Made by a program: the position numbers and the translations under genes. A DNA stretch of 64,000 bases from Branchiostoma floridae (taxonomy: Eukaryota; Chordata; Leptocardii; Amphioxiformes; Branchiostomatidae): contig NC_049985.1 in assembly GCF_000003815.2 (NCBI RefSeq), forward strand, positions 9,538,247 to 9,602,246. The letters are read 5' to 3'. This document shows, one piece after another, positions 51,214 through 64,000 of this stretch (positions are counted from its first letter, which is position 1; each line of letters starts with the position of its first letter). The notes beneath the pieces were generated by a model that worked only from the letters and a program-made list of their open reading frames with translations, searched no databases and had not been told where the DNA came from.

Positions 51214-51403
51214 NNNNNNNNNNNNNNNNNNNNNNNNNNNNNNNNNNNNNNNNNNNNNNNNNNNNNNNNNNNNNNNNNNNNNNNNNNNNNNNNNNNNNNN
51301 NNNNNNNNNNNNNNNNNNNNNNNNNNNNNNNNNNNNNNNNNNNNNNNNNNNNNNNNNNNNNNNNNNNNNNNNNNNNNNNNNNNNNNNNNNNNNNNNNNNN
51401 NNN
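51214..51403. other. Assembly gap of 190 N
   Basis: The non-round length suggests an estimated gap size. Nothing coding is visible on either side. Confidence 0.95.
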
Positions 51404-54400
51404 TTACCCATAACTGCTTTCCTTGCAAGAATCATTAGGATGTCTGTGTTCTGTTTCTTGTTCAAATTTCAAAAAAATTATTCCAGGTGACAGAAAAATA
51501 CAGGATTACTGTACATCAGTCCATGAAAGAGGTTTTAAGCCTAAGGGCTTTTCTTGTCTCTTGGCCTTAAGAGAGTCATTGCTTGATACAAGGTCAAGCA
51601 TTGCGAGGTTTTGCAATGCACCAAATGAGGACAGGAAACTAAGGTAGGGTTTGTGACATTTTCCATTTTCAATGCTATAGACATCTTGTCTTCACCAAAG
51701 ATGCCCATTGCATCAGACGCTATTGTGGTTTCTTTGTTGGCATGCAGTGTCTGGTATTTGCATATTGCCTGAGGATGGAAGCAGAGTGATTGAAGGGAAG
51801 TGGACCAATCATAAGCTTGCACATACAAAAGGTATGTAAATAGCTATGATGTCATCTCAACCTGTGGCGGACCCAAACAAAGGGGGCCATGCTTAGTTGG
51901 GAAAATATGCTGGGGGCATAGTCTGATAGGAAGACAAATACTGGCATCGTGCCAAAAGGGGTGAGGCCAGCAAAAATATCTTTGGCTCCAAATGCCTTTA
52001 GAACTGCTTCCCTCCACCAAAGAAAGCCACTTTTCATAAACAGATTCCATCAGCAAAGAGGATATTCAGTTCCTAATGTGTGAGTATGCCATTCACCACA
52101 CAGTATTTATAATTGGGGTGGAAAGAAGAGTTTCCAAGTCTGCCAGGAAGATTTGACTAAGCAGTTGGACGGCAAAGGGGAGAGGCATGCCAGCCAATGG
52201 CTGTGATCATGAAAAAGGCTTGACGCAAGGCCTTATGGCACAGAGACAAAACTGATTTCTGTCCATGATACTAGTTTGGATCGCCATGCTTACGCAAGTC
52301 TGTCTTCTTCCTCTGGCCTTGGAACAAGCCAATGGTTAGGTGCTGTAAAGATTTATTTCCTGGTCAAAGGTTTGGTTAAACCTTCAGCCTTGGACCAATC
52401 TTATTGTAATGAAAGGACTCAAAAGGATTTAGTCTTTGTGTTGCTTGATAGTCCTGGAATAGGTTATGCAGAATACTGTATTGAGTCCCCAAAGATTGTA
52501 AATGTTATGAGCAGGTTATAGTCATGACCACAATGGTAGTACCAATTAGAAAGGAAAGTTGATCACCAAGTGTAAAACTAGACACTTGGTGTGAATGCAA
52601 ACTTAGGTGTGCCCTTGTGCCCAAGCTTGTGTTACTCTGCCAATTTGTGATATTAATTTATGTTAGCTTGAAATGTGAGATAGCTTTTTCTTCCCAGTCA
52701 CATTGCCAGGCAAGTGACGTGCCCATTTTGGGCTCTTTACTACATACCTGATCCTTAAGAGGGAATGAATCGATTGTCTGTTAGAAAACTTCTTCAGCGT
52801 GGTTTGATATTGCCCTTGAAAGAAAGGTTTCTGTTGACATCCTTGAGTTGATCAAGCACCCCTTCAAAAGTGGACTGGTAAATTTTAGCACAGGGAGTAT
52901 TGGAAAATGATCATTTAGGGCCTCTGTTTTGTATTCAAAACAAATCTTCCATATCCGCCTGATTTTGCACCTGTATGATGGAAACGTTCGTTGTGCGTTT
53001 CAGTATTATCCAGTCGTCAGAAAGACGGACATTTGCTTATGTCATTATTGATCTGTTCCGGGCTGGCATTTTAGGCAGCTAAGTATAGCGTATGGTAGAT
53101 TTTTGTAAAGAAGAGAAGGTAAGTATCCTTGTCAAGTGTTTGGTAAATACATATGTGGTATGATGCATGAGCAAGAGAAGAGATACACTGGAACTTGTGC
53201 CACTAATGATCTCTCTCTTGAACAGTTCACCTGCATGAGGAAAAGGGTATTTTTCTCAAGGTGATTTATAATGCTGTTTCTGCTTTGGTTTTATTTGAGA
53301 TTGGGAATATTCTAGAGACTAGTAGGGTATCCAGAAAGGCAAAGGTTTGATATCAAGGAAGATAGACAGCTAGGCTGGTGCACTGAACTTAGGAACACGG
53401 GCCCCATTGTAAACAGCATGTTTACACGTGAGCGAAGGCAGAGTTTAGTCATAAGGGCAGGGCTCGGACACTCCTGCTCACCAAACAGTGTCATTGTTGT
53501 TCCCTTTGTTCTTGAAATGTTGCTTTATACTTCTCTAAATTGTCTTTCCTAGCTGTGTTATGGTCAATGGAGTGTGAAATAATTACAGAAGGTTGAAGGA
53601 TTCTTTCCAGTAGAACAGCCTGCTGGTGGGCCAAAGGCCTTGCTGGTGTGATCATGTGATCAGCTCATGAATGTGTCAATCAACGTGGTTGCTTGGCAAC
53701 GGCTCATGTGACCAAATGAGAATGTGCTATTTGATCCCTGCAGCAGCTCTGCTCTGTTGCATGGTGTTTTATGCTGTAGGAAAGTTAGCAGTGCCTTGGG
53801 AGGAGAAAGGAGCTAGATTATCTATTACAGCCTACAGAGTAAGACAGATTGTCATCATGGAGAAAAGGCTTAATGATTTGCTGTAGCAAGACTGACGGTA
53901 TGATGCTTACATCTGTTCTTGTCATGGGCTTTCATTTTCAAACTTAAAGCTGTAAATTCTAGCAGGAAAGGTAGGTGTATTCATGGCTATCATGGTACTC
54001 TCAGTTCCTTTCTAACTGGAGATATACTTGTACAAATGTATATTGATTTTAGGACTTGAAATAGCCTTTCTTCTAAAGGTTTTCCATTGTCTGGGTTCAA
54101 ATTTGCTGTAATTTTCTATATTTGCTTCTCTTGCACTTATGGTAAGAATGCTTGGCAAAGACCAAAGAAGACCAATGGGGTTATTTTCCTAGGAGGATAA
54201 AAAAGAAGACCAATGAGGTTATTTTCCTGATTGAAGGTCATACAGAATACGTACTCATGGAAGTGAAAGCCAGGTAGCCATATTCACCCGCCATCAGTGG
54301 CATTCTTGTAAATGTCACAAGGTTCAGGAAAAGCTGTGATTCTTTGCCTTGATATTCATTCCTCTTCACCGAGGGGCAGTGATAAACGAGCTCTCTTCAA

Positions 54401-57400
54401 CCTCATTTTACAGCACTTCTTGTCTGGCCCATATTTTAGACTGACCACTGAGAATAGTAGAGCACTGTAGTGTAGGGTTGAATGCATGAACACGAGTATC
54501 TCTGAAGTTCCTATATATATCTGCTTCAGTAACAAAATATAATTGAAGTGATCTGAATACAGGATGGGTGGAGGAAGGCTGATTGCCAAAGCACTGGTCT
54601 GTGTTAGTATTCCTAGTAGCACAGGAAATAAGGTTTGTGGGCTACCTTTTTGTTTAACAATCAACCAGACATAGAGATTTTACCTGTAATTTGGATGGCA
54701 GCTTTGCTCATTATTTCCATTGATTTTGCTAATTTCATTACCAGACAGAAAGCCAGAATATAAATATAAGGAAGGAGGTTGAAAAAAAACCTCCTCGATA
54801 TCAGGAAGAATCATCTTGAAAGGATATCCCAGAAAATAATGAAGTAAACTGTCATGTACATGTATATGAAATTACTTGACTAATGACACTAAATTTTGAT
54901 TCATAAAAACAAGTTTATCAGGCTATCCAATCTATCTGTTTTTTTTGGTGTTTCACACAAGAAGAAAACACCTTGTTAACATAACCATTATCTTGTGAGT
55001 GACTTAAAACATCACCCTTGATATACTGTATTACCAAGTAAATGTTTGGAGGAAAAGTGATTCATATTGAACTTAAGCTGTATCTGGACACAGACTAATA
55101 ACCAGTGTAATGGAGTGGAGCATTCATGATAGATGATGTTGGCAAGATGACTCCCAATCGATCAGACGTGACACAGTTCTTTTAATGGATTGCTCAACGG
55201 ACAGTTTATTTACCATTACAGACAAACCAATCATGTTTGTAGATGAAGCAGCAATGAGATTTCACTATGGTTAGTGTAGCCCTTGCCATCCTGTGAATGT
55301 TTTATGAATAACAGATAAAATTACTTTCAGAAATAGACATTCTTTGTCCTGAGGGCTGTGTTAAGGCAGTGAAAATCTAATCTGAAACACACATCTCTAC
55401 TTGTATCTTCTCCTAGATCAGTCAGTAATGTCTTCATCTGTATGAAACCATCTTCTGTACCTTGATTCTCATCAAAGACAGTCAGTCGTTCCAGGCTCAG
55501 GTTATAATCTACGAGAAAGGAGCCTACATGAGCATCATGCAGAAATATCACACGCAGCAGTGGATGTCGTGACACGTGCCTTTGTAATAGTGATCTAGCC
55601 ATGATACTTGTGTCTGTCCTCAATCATAGCCTGTTGTAGAGGCTAGGCTGAAGATCACTTTAAGTTTAGAAACACAGAAGAGGAAAAGGCTTACTAAAAC
55701 AGGTTTGGATAAGGCCACATCATGAAACAATATTCATGAGTCTATAGGGAACAACGTCAAGAACTGTTTGAATAGTGAACATTAAACAACAGCTTTTTTC
55801 CAAGAAATCAGTATTTTGCATGTCTAGTGCTAACGTCAAGTATGTAACGTTACCCATGTTAGCTTCCGCATGCTGCATGTTGGATTGACTTTAAGTGAAC
55901 GCCTGAGGCGAATATTGACATTGATTTGTTTCCAAATTCCTTTTACCAATGTAAGCATTTCGTGTAGAGCAAAATACCCTTTACTCATGTCAATCTCAGG
56001 ATGGGTATAACACTTCCAAGAAGCCAGACAACATTCAGGGGTGAAACCCTCTTAACCTTCATCTTGCTAAGGTAGCCCTCTAGCTCCAACTTTGTATCAG
56101 TTATGGGGTTAAAGTAATTTGTGTCTTGAACTGCCTCAAAAAATAATTTTTTTTTCCTTTGAAACTGCTAACGCTATGTTCTGCTAAGACTGGACTAAAC
56201 CCTAAAACCTATTGTAAAAAAAGAAATTGTATTGTCATTCCATGATAACAATGGCATGTCCCTTCTTGTGGACTCATAATACATAAGACTCTTGAATTAT
56301 CTGAGCATTAGACTCTTACATGTAATTATGTCCATATTTCACTAGAAAAAGGAGTGAAGCAAAATATTCTTGTTTCACTTCTTTTTCTTTTGAATTTATG
56401 TATCATGTAAAGATTTTATTGGGAAAAGAAGTGAATCAAGAACCTTTTGATTTTCTAGAAATTATTGTTATGTTGACTTTTTTTCCAAAGAACAGTTTTT
56501 GAAGGAAAGGGTAAAGTAGACTATTGTTCACTGTCTTGTAGCTAGGTTATCTGTCTGTTTCAGATACCCAGACTTCGTAATCTCATTGAATGCCTATGGC
56601 CCTTCTATTTACAATAGGATCACAGAATTGTCCTTCAGTTGCTTGAGGTACAGGAAGCTATGCCTTGAAAAAAACAGTTGCCATAGCCCAGAGGTTTGAG
56701 GAAATATTTTGTTTACATGTAAGATGTGATGTTGCTGAGGTTATTTTTATCGGTCAAGTCCAAAATGTCAAGGTTTGACCATGAGACCAGCAGCTGAACT
56801 GGCTGACGTCATTGTTAGATGATAACGCCAATCAAAAGATTTTAAAATTCCCAACAGACATGCTTTACGAGAAACAAAAGAGCAAGTTATACTTGCGTTG
56901 CTTATGTATTTATGGGGAGACTGATGTACAAGCTGTATGTTGTACATTATGTAGTGGTTTAATGTGTTAATGTAAATGTAATAACATACTTCTTTACCAT
57001 TATAAACTGGTTTTGTGATTTGACCGTGCAACATCCAGTAAAATACATGTTTAAAATCTAATTGAACATCCATGGTCTTACTGATAATTCTGACCAGACA
57101 TAAAAGCAAGGGTGTAAGGGTGGGTTATTGTTATTCATGGCCATCCTGTGGCTTCTGGGCGGTTTTCTTTAGAAATCCCTTTGGAGTAAGCTTTGTCATG
57201 CCGAAGGATAGATAGCTCCATAGTATCCGCTTCCTAGCATGATACCAAGCCTTACTCTTTTTATATCGAGTACCAGACAGTGGTTTGGAGGACACTAACA
57301 TCTTCTGAAGATTCATCAAAATTCTAATAGTTGGGCCTTTCTGGATAAGAGGGACCTTGTTGGAATATCCAGTGAATAGAAGCTATTGGTAGTACAAAGG

Positions 57401-58623
57401 AGGCTTTATCCCACATTGTCCTAGATATATGTCAAGGCTCTCATGTAGTTGAGAGCTCTGCAGTTGTGTACATGTATTTATGTGTATCACTGTATGTGTT
57501 TTATATGATAGAAAAGCAGCTAGATTGCCATGTCTTTCTTCATCTTCAAGAGACAGTCATTTGAAAGAATTGTTATTGTCTTCTTGACACATACTTAAAA
57601 CTTAAGATCTATTTTGTTTTTAAGAGGCCATGTCAGGAATTAGGACCTGTTCCAAAGAACCTTAAAGTCTTTGAATCAAAAGTCGGCCTTTTTTACAGAC
57701 ACGTGCATTGTTCAGTGGTTAGCCTCTTACCTTGTGACAAGAAGGTCAAGAGCTGCCTAATCCCAGTCTATAGCTGCTCATTCAGCTAACATGTCACTGG
57801 AAATGGCTGCTGTGAGCTATAGTCCATAAAATGAAAACAGAAAAGAGAAGAAGATTGTCTTGGACCTTTCTCTGCATAAGGGCAAGCCTAGTATATTGAA
57901 GGGTCTGCAAATTCAGAAACATGGACATGATTTGATAACTGGTTTGAAATGACAGCCTTTCTAAATTTTCTGTCAAGCTCTCCTTGTCAGACATCTATCT
58001 TGCAGCTCACGTAGGATGTGGCCAAGATCGTATCACGAAAGCGGGGTTCTCTTGTGGGATGATGTCAGCAGCGATTGGTTCAATAATTCATCCAACAGGA
58101 TATGGGTTATTCCATTGGCTGAATAGAGACAGGGTCCCTAGAACAGAAATGTGCCTCTCTCTGGTATGTAAGGTGGTTGGATGTCATTCATGGGGTGTGT
58201 GACTGTTATAACAGAATATGACCTACATTTGAAGTCTCATTTGTCTTTAAGCGCTTACAGTAAATGTGTCAAACAAATAAAAAGACTTCAAATCAAATGA
58301 TTCCAAGCTATCCAGGAAAGAAAAACCCATGGACCTAAGATTGATTGTTGCATATGTGCAAACCTGCTGTATGGTGATCATAGTTACCCATTTTATGCAT
58401 TGTTAAGTATAGAATATATGTGTGTAGTAGGGAACAGGCAAACCAAATCTTTCCGGGCTGCAGAAATGTTTTCCCTTAAAAGAAAGTTGGAAGTCTCTTG
58501 GGAATGCTTCCCAGATAGACTGTTCATGATACACTCATATTTAGTTTATAACACGTTTGTTATGTCATCATTATTCCAATCTTTCAAATTTATGGTTGTG
58601 CTTCAGATTTTACGTAGCTGAAA

Positions 58624-61600
58624 ATGGATGGAGACCAGCCTCTAGACCTGTCAAAGGGTTCGCCCAGTAAGTCAGGCACCCAGCAGACAACTGCATCAGC
58701 CAGCCAAGCGAGGCCCCCACGCCCTGCAGTGTATACGCAGCCACAGGTAATTATATCTTGGAAGGAATCCCAGAACACCTTGAAGAGTGAGATTGATAAT
58801 GACATCTGCTATATCTCAATGCTTATTTGATTTAGATCTTTTACACCTCTTTGATAATATGATATCATTTGAACATAAAAGGTACAGAGATGCTTTTAAG
58901 ATGACACAATTATAGACTGAAGGATGGCCACTTTTAGAATAGTGATTGTACAAGGTGTGCTACAAACTGAATCAAAGTCTTAACAAATTTGATAAAAAAA
59001 GTTAAGATGAAGTCTAAGTTACAGATAGTGCATTCCACTTTTCTTCAGACTTCAATGGTCAGGATATGAAAACTTAGGACCTTTGAAAACTTTAGATGCT
59101 ATTTGCTTTTAGTTATTTGATGGCTTAAGATCATACCTGTATTATCCTTTGATGCTGTGCATTAAAAGATATACGGTATGTTTATTTTGCCCTTCCATTA
59201 ATTGTTGTTGGAAGTGAAAGTCATATTTGTTTGTGTTTGTATCCCCTCCACAGGTTCCACATCCCCATGATAAACAGTATGGATCCCAGCCCACCAGCCA
59301 CATGTACGGGATGGAGCGGGTCTCACACAGACTTCCTGCTAACACCAGACCCATCGGATCTCACCAGCTTCTACATCATCACGGTCAGCCACAAGGAGGG
59401 ACCCCTGTGGGGTTTGCTGTCCCAGACAGAAGAGCCCTTGGGATGCCAGGAGTGGATACTAAGGCAGGGGGACCCCCCAATACACACCCTCCACTGTACA
59501 GCACCAGTGCAATGGGCCGGCCTGGACAAGCTGTGGAGATACTGGACAGTAGACAGTCCTACCATCCAGCCATGCCCATGAGACCATCCCGCTCTCCCGT
59601 AGCCCCACACACGGGCACAGAACGAGCACACAGTAGTCAAGCCCCTGTAAGAATGCCTGTGGACAGTAGGTTAATGATGGGTGCAGCGGAAACCTCCATC
59701 AGAGCGATGAACCCTGGGAGCCACGGCAGCACAACCCTGATGCCTGTGGACCCCACAGGAGCCAGACAACCCAGGATTGGTGCCATGCCTTCCTCACAGA
59801 GTCCCAACAGACTGGTAGCCTACAGTGCAGATTTACAGCGTCAGGTCCAGTTGTCTGTCTCCGCGCAGCCTGTTCCCGCCAACCCACCAGAGTTTGTCAC
59901 CTTGAGACAGCACCTCGAAAACAGACGATTAGAAGGTAGTTCAGATATTGTAGCTTCGCCGAGAACTTCAAAGGTGGTGTCTGATATGATTGCTCATAGC
60001 CCGAGGGTCGCAGTTTCTGATCAAGGTGACAAACACCAGAGCACTTCAGCCACAACTACAGTGTACTCGGCCCAGCCTACACAGCATTATCCTCCAGACG
60101 TTATCAACAGGTTGACCAGAGGAATGCCACATCCTGCCCTCGTAGCAGTGCAGAGACAACCAAATTTTCATCCTTCTATGGCCATGCAACATGGCCCAAG
60201 GCTGTCTTCACCACCTCCTCTTATCCACGCTCCAAGAAGTGGCTCTTCCAGTGGACAGAAGGATGATGGGGCCAAGTCCTCGTTGTCCAGTGACTCTGAT
60301 CAGAAAAGAAAAGCGAGGGAAATCCCTCCACAAGCCACAGATTATCGCCGGGCGGCTCAGATGGTCCCGGTGGACTACCCCCCACCCCCGCCTTACGTCC
60401 AACACAGACAGGCCCACCACTTCCAGGGCATGCAGGCCTCCAGCGAGGCTTCCTACAAAGACAGAGCACTGCCTCAGTACACGACGGCACGCCAGCAGCA
60501 GGACTATAAGGGGTATGCCATACAAGGTGTAGCCATGCCTCCACGGGTCAGCACTACAGAGGAGGCCTCCATCCCTGTCCAGCAGTACTTCATGCCAGCT
60601 GCCCACCTGTCGCCCAGGGGCAGCATGGCACACAGACAGCCAAACGGTGACATTGACATGAGACGGGTGCAGGGGGATCTCAGACCCACTACTGTGGCAC
60701 ACCCTCCACCTCTCATCAGTGTTGCCGGGAGTGTCACGAACGCCAGCTTCACCCAGAGAGGAGGAACTCTCACAGTATCGGCACAGGGCAGCAGGGGAAT
60801 CCCCGCCACTTCTGTGCAGGCAAACGCCTCGGGTTATATGCCTCAGCAGAGGGATAACGGGGTGACGTTAGTAGCACAGATCGTAGAGAAGCAGTTACTG
60901 GATGACGGGCGGCAGTCGGGACGCGCGGTGCCGCCTGCCTGGAGATTCAAGCACAGACGAGACCCTGTCTACCAGCAGATGAATGGCATTCCGTCAGCTT
61001 CAAAGGCTCCTGAAACTTCCAAGGTCAACATTCCAGATGTAATAGTAATAGAAGATGACTCTCCACCAAGCTCTGTTAAGACTGACAGTGAGCCCCAGCC
61101 CACAAACACTGCCCACAGCAGAGAACAAACCATCAGTGAAGGGTTGGTAGGGAAGAGAAAGTCTGATTCTGCTGTAAACCCTATCTCTAAAGTAATGAAG
61201 GGGACTTCGGGAGAAAAGGCGGTACCTGCCAAGCAAGGACAACCCCCTCCTATTCACAATGTTCCCTCATCCGTCAGTGTTAACACACTATTATTTGATA
61301 GTGCCCTTGCCCTCACCTTACAATCAAAGACTCTTGAGAAGCAAATAGCACAGCACATTGTGACAGAGAATCAGAGCTCGACAGTGTCACACGTGAACAC
61401 TTCAAACCCTCCACGGAACATTTTTAATGTATTTACATCATCTTCTTCTATATCAACTCCGTCTTCTACTCAGACTAAAGCAGAGTACAGTCAGTCCGAG
61501 CAGCCTCTTGCACTTACAGTGAAGCCATCTTCTTCTACTAATACATCAAATTACAAGAAGAAAAGGTGGAACATTGATGCCTTGAAGCAGAAGCCAGAAA

Positions 61601-64000
61601 GTGGTGCAGAAAATCCCAGTCAAGTGGGACCTACAACTACAAGTGAAATCAGTAAAGGTGCAAATGTGCACAACACACCAGGAGGTGACAGTGCTTCACT
61701 GGCAACAAGTTCCCAGTCATCACAAAGACAAGTAACCAAAAGTCCCGAGGTACCTCTGAAACCGATCAAGCCAAAACAGCAGTGGGCACATTCCAGGAAG
61801 CTGAAAGAAGTGGAGGCCTTACAGAAGGATGCTGAGTGGCAGGCTGGCCCAAGTGAAAGGAGCAGCGTCCGTCAATCAAAGTCTCTAGCCACAGCTATTA
61901 TCAAAAGTGTGATAGAAGATGAAGAGATCACATCAGGGAAGTACAAGTCTTCTGATTCTAAGACGCCAAAACTTCCCAAGAAACCAAAACCAAAACTAGA
62001 CTCAGTAGAAAAGAAACCCGCAAAGCCAAAGGAACCACAGCCATCAACTTCTAAAGTCAATGAGGATGAATTTAGTGATTTTGATGATGACGAGGATGAT
62101 GATGATTTGGATGATGATTTGGAGGACTTCAGGAGGGGGAAAATTTCAGAAATTGTACCTGATGTGGATGACATTGAAGGAATGCTGTTTATGTCATTTT
62201 GTTCTAAAGATGCTCTTCATGCCCATGTTGCTGTAGAGGAGAAGACAAGGCAAGAGATGGGCGACAAGGGTCGAGAATTCCTCATGGACATAACTAAGTT
62301 CAAAACCTTGAATCTACCTCCAAAAAATAAGCGGAAGTTGAAAGAGGTTGGCCAGGCAGAGTTGTTTCGACACAAAGGGAAACATGGCATGAGGGGAATA
62401 CACAACAGGATTAGGAAGTATGAAAGAATGCTTAAACTGGAGCTGAAGGCTCTGAAGACAGGCAAACCAGCACAAGATATAGCACCGATAGAAACACTAG
62501 AACAAGATGAGCTCATTCCACCCGAGGAGAAACCTCCTGGAGTGAATAAAGTCAAGACTCCTGGAACTGGCAAGAAGACTAAGAAAGCAACCACTCCTGG
62601 AAGCAAGACAGGCACACCTGGTAAGGTAAAAAAGAAAAAGGTTGTCACCCAGGCAGACGGAAAGGAGAAGACGCCAGGCGCAAAATCAGGCAAGAAAGGA
62701 AAGAAACCTGTCACTACTCCAGAAAAAGACATAGATGGCAGTATAGTGGCTGCAACTGTTATAAAAATAAAGGAGGAAGTATTGGATACTAGCACTGCTG
62801 ATGAGGCAGTTATGACAGAGGAACTGGTACCACAAAACAGCAGTGAGTCAGTTACAGACATACCAAAAGCAGAGAAAACTCCTGAAAAGTTTCTCTCCAA
62901 GAAAGGCAAAACAACAGATCCAACCAAAATCAAGGGCTACAAGAAAAAGAAGAAGCAGAAAGCCCTTACAGGTGAGGACATTGAGCTCCTGGAAAACACT
63001 CCTTTTGAGAAGCTCCATTGGAAGACTCAAGAACGACTCCTGTGCTGCATGACTGAAGACCAGATAAAGGAAAGAGGGTTGCAAGCACAGGTGCTTAGAA
63101 TGAAAGAAAGGAAAACTGAAGGATTCATTCCAAAGAAGCTCAGAACAAAGAAACGGATGAAAGAATTGGAGCAAAGCCGAAATCTTGAAGCTAGTACTAG
63201 TGGGCTGCCCATGGCTGACGAAGATGAGGAGGAAGAGCAAGAGATTCTTGATGATGACAGTACAGACATTTACAACTTTTATGGTGAAGGTGATGATGAT
63301 GATGACCTGGAGAAGCCTGAGGAAATAGAGCAGATGGCAGAAGAGATGCCCCTCTCCCCTGTGGTCGACACTGTCTCCAAGATGGGACCAGAACTGATTG
63401 GTCCAGCAAGAGAAGAGGCAGGATGTAAGAAGTCAGCATTTGTCAGTGATGAGTTGGAGAAGTACCTTGCGACAGAGGGAGAGATATTTAGTAGCAAGTG
63501 CAGCAAAGTTACCTTCACTCACCCCCTGATGCACAACAAGGCAGAAAATGTTGCTTTCCAAACTCCTTCTAAGCAAGGTGGATTTGTCAAGAGTTTGGAC
63601 AGTGTGGTGCAAAAAGCAAATTTCATCAAAGGGACTGGACAGAAAGCTAAGTCCCCCCTCCAGCATGGCACCCAGATCAGGATTGTCAACAGCAAGATGG
63701 TGAATAGGAAGCCAGCTCTCCTCTCTAAATCGTTGAAGCCTGTGCCAAAGAAAACAAGTAACGCAGGGACAAAGTCAGCTCTGTCCAAGTTGAAAGCGTC
63801 CTTGATGAAGTCTCACCCAACAGCCAGAAGGGCCAGCGCTACCACAGCCCCCAGCGGTGATGTGACAGTTGTTAGCCCTACCCAGGCTGCCAGTGCAGCT
63901 TCAGCATTAGACGAGTCATTCGAGATGGGCCAGTCTCCCACCCACTCTAGCCAGTGTGGAGAATCAAGCATGAGGAAGTCTACTAAAGTATTGAAAACTG
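58624..64000 (+). CDS. Large disordered nuclear protein with CtBP (PLDLS) and SUMO motifs, 5' part
   Basis: Exon 1 (coding from 58624, ends 58746) joins at phase 0 to an exon starting 59254 that stays open to the window end: 41 plus at least 1582 residues in one exon. An in-frame TAG nine bases upstream fixes the start; the exon probably begins at 58607 after CTTCAG. Residues 6-10 are PLDLS, the consensus for CtBP corepressor binding. VIVIEDD (637-643) is a SUMO-interacting motif and IKEE (Lys1214) a sumoylation consensus. The first 900 residues are rich in Pro, Ser, Gln and His; an acidic run lies at about 975-1000. Two more ordered, charged helical segments lie at about 1003-1107 (with FRHKGKHGMRGIHNRIRKYE) and 1280-1348. 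I do not recognise the family. A BCOR/BCORL1-type or another CtBP-recruiting corepressor is possible, but not shown. Confidence 0.88.

Larger units (their letters stand above)
40772..58623. other. About 18 kb without recognisable coding exons; probable first intron
   Basis: Short open frames on both strands have no recognisable domains. If the 40.4 kb region is the first exon of the gene at 58624, this is its first intron. Two CpG-rich islands (48690-49110 and 49280-49640) stand out and might be alternative promoters or GC-rich repeats. Two assembly gaps fall here. Confidence 0.45.

Noticed and set aside
60208-60702. 164-codon minus-strand frame
   Set aside because: Also a shadow of the large plus-strand exon.
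62217-62933. 238-codon minus-strand frame
   Set aside because: It is the antisense shadow of the large plus-strand exon, whose Lys/Asp/Glu-rich codons give a Phe/Ser/Leu-rich antisense product.

Overview
The window is animal nuclear DNA: small phased exons with GT/AG introns, AATAAA signals, many short non-autonomous DNA transposons and three runs of N (draft assembly). The proteins resemble vertebrate families closely, but introns are short and some architectures differ from vertebrates. An invertebrate deuterostome, most probably a lancelet (Branchiostoma), fits best; this is an inference from protein similarity and repeat style, not a database result.

Layout, left to right. 1-8404: first coding exon (minus strand) and a long first intron of a GRAF-type BAR-PH-RhoGAP gene (ARHGAP10/26/42). 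8405-8965: compact divergent promoter region with an NRF1-type palindrome. 8966-12440: complete ten-exon ZNF330 (NOA36) homologue, plus strand. 12441-14915: 3' regions of two convergent genes. 14916-27642: complete minus-strand amino acid transporter of the AAAP family (SLC36/AVT3-like), about 17 exons, with a pair of mutually exclusive exons coding the first half of the predicted sixth membrane helix. 27643-31445: intergenic, with tandem repeats. 31446-39532: NEIL3 DNA glycosylase homologue, minus strand, with first and last exons recognised but most of the catalytic-domain exons not found (an assembly gap lies where they belong). 39533-58623: CpG-rich start region, then about 18 kb without recognisable coding exons. 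58624-64000: start of a very large plus-strand gene for a disordered nuclear protein with a CtBP-binding PLDLS motif, a SUMO-interacting motif and a sumoylation consensus; it runs off the right end.

The genes are not an operon and do not form one pathway. Three of them (ZNF330, ARHGAP10, NEIL3) have human counterparts that, as I recall, all lie on chromosome arm 4q, which suggests conserved linkage. Several palindromic MITEs have clear 8-9 bp target-site duplications, and three transposons are packed into the last transporter intron. The most interesting items are the mutually exclusive transporter exons, the inverted hAT-MITE pair that flanks them, the doubled NZF fingers of NEIL3, and the unrecognised PLDLS protein.
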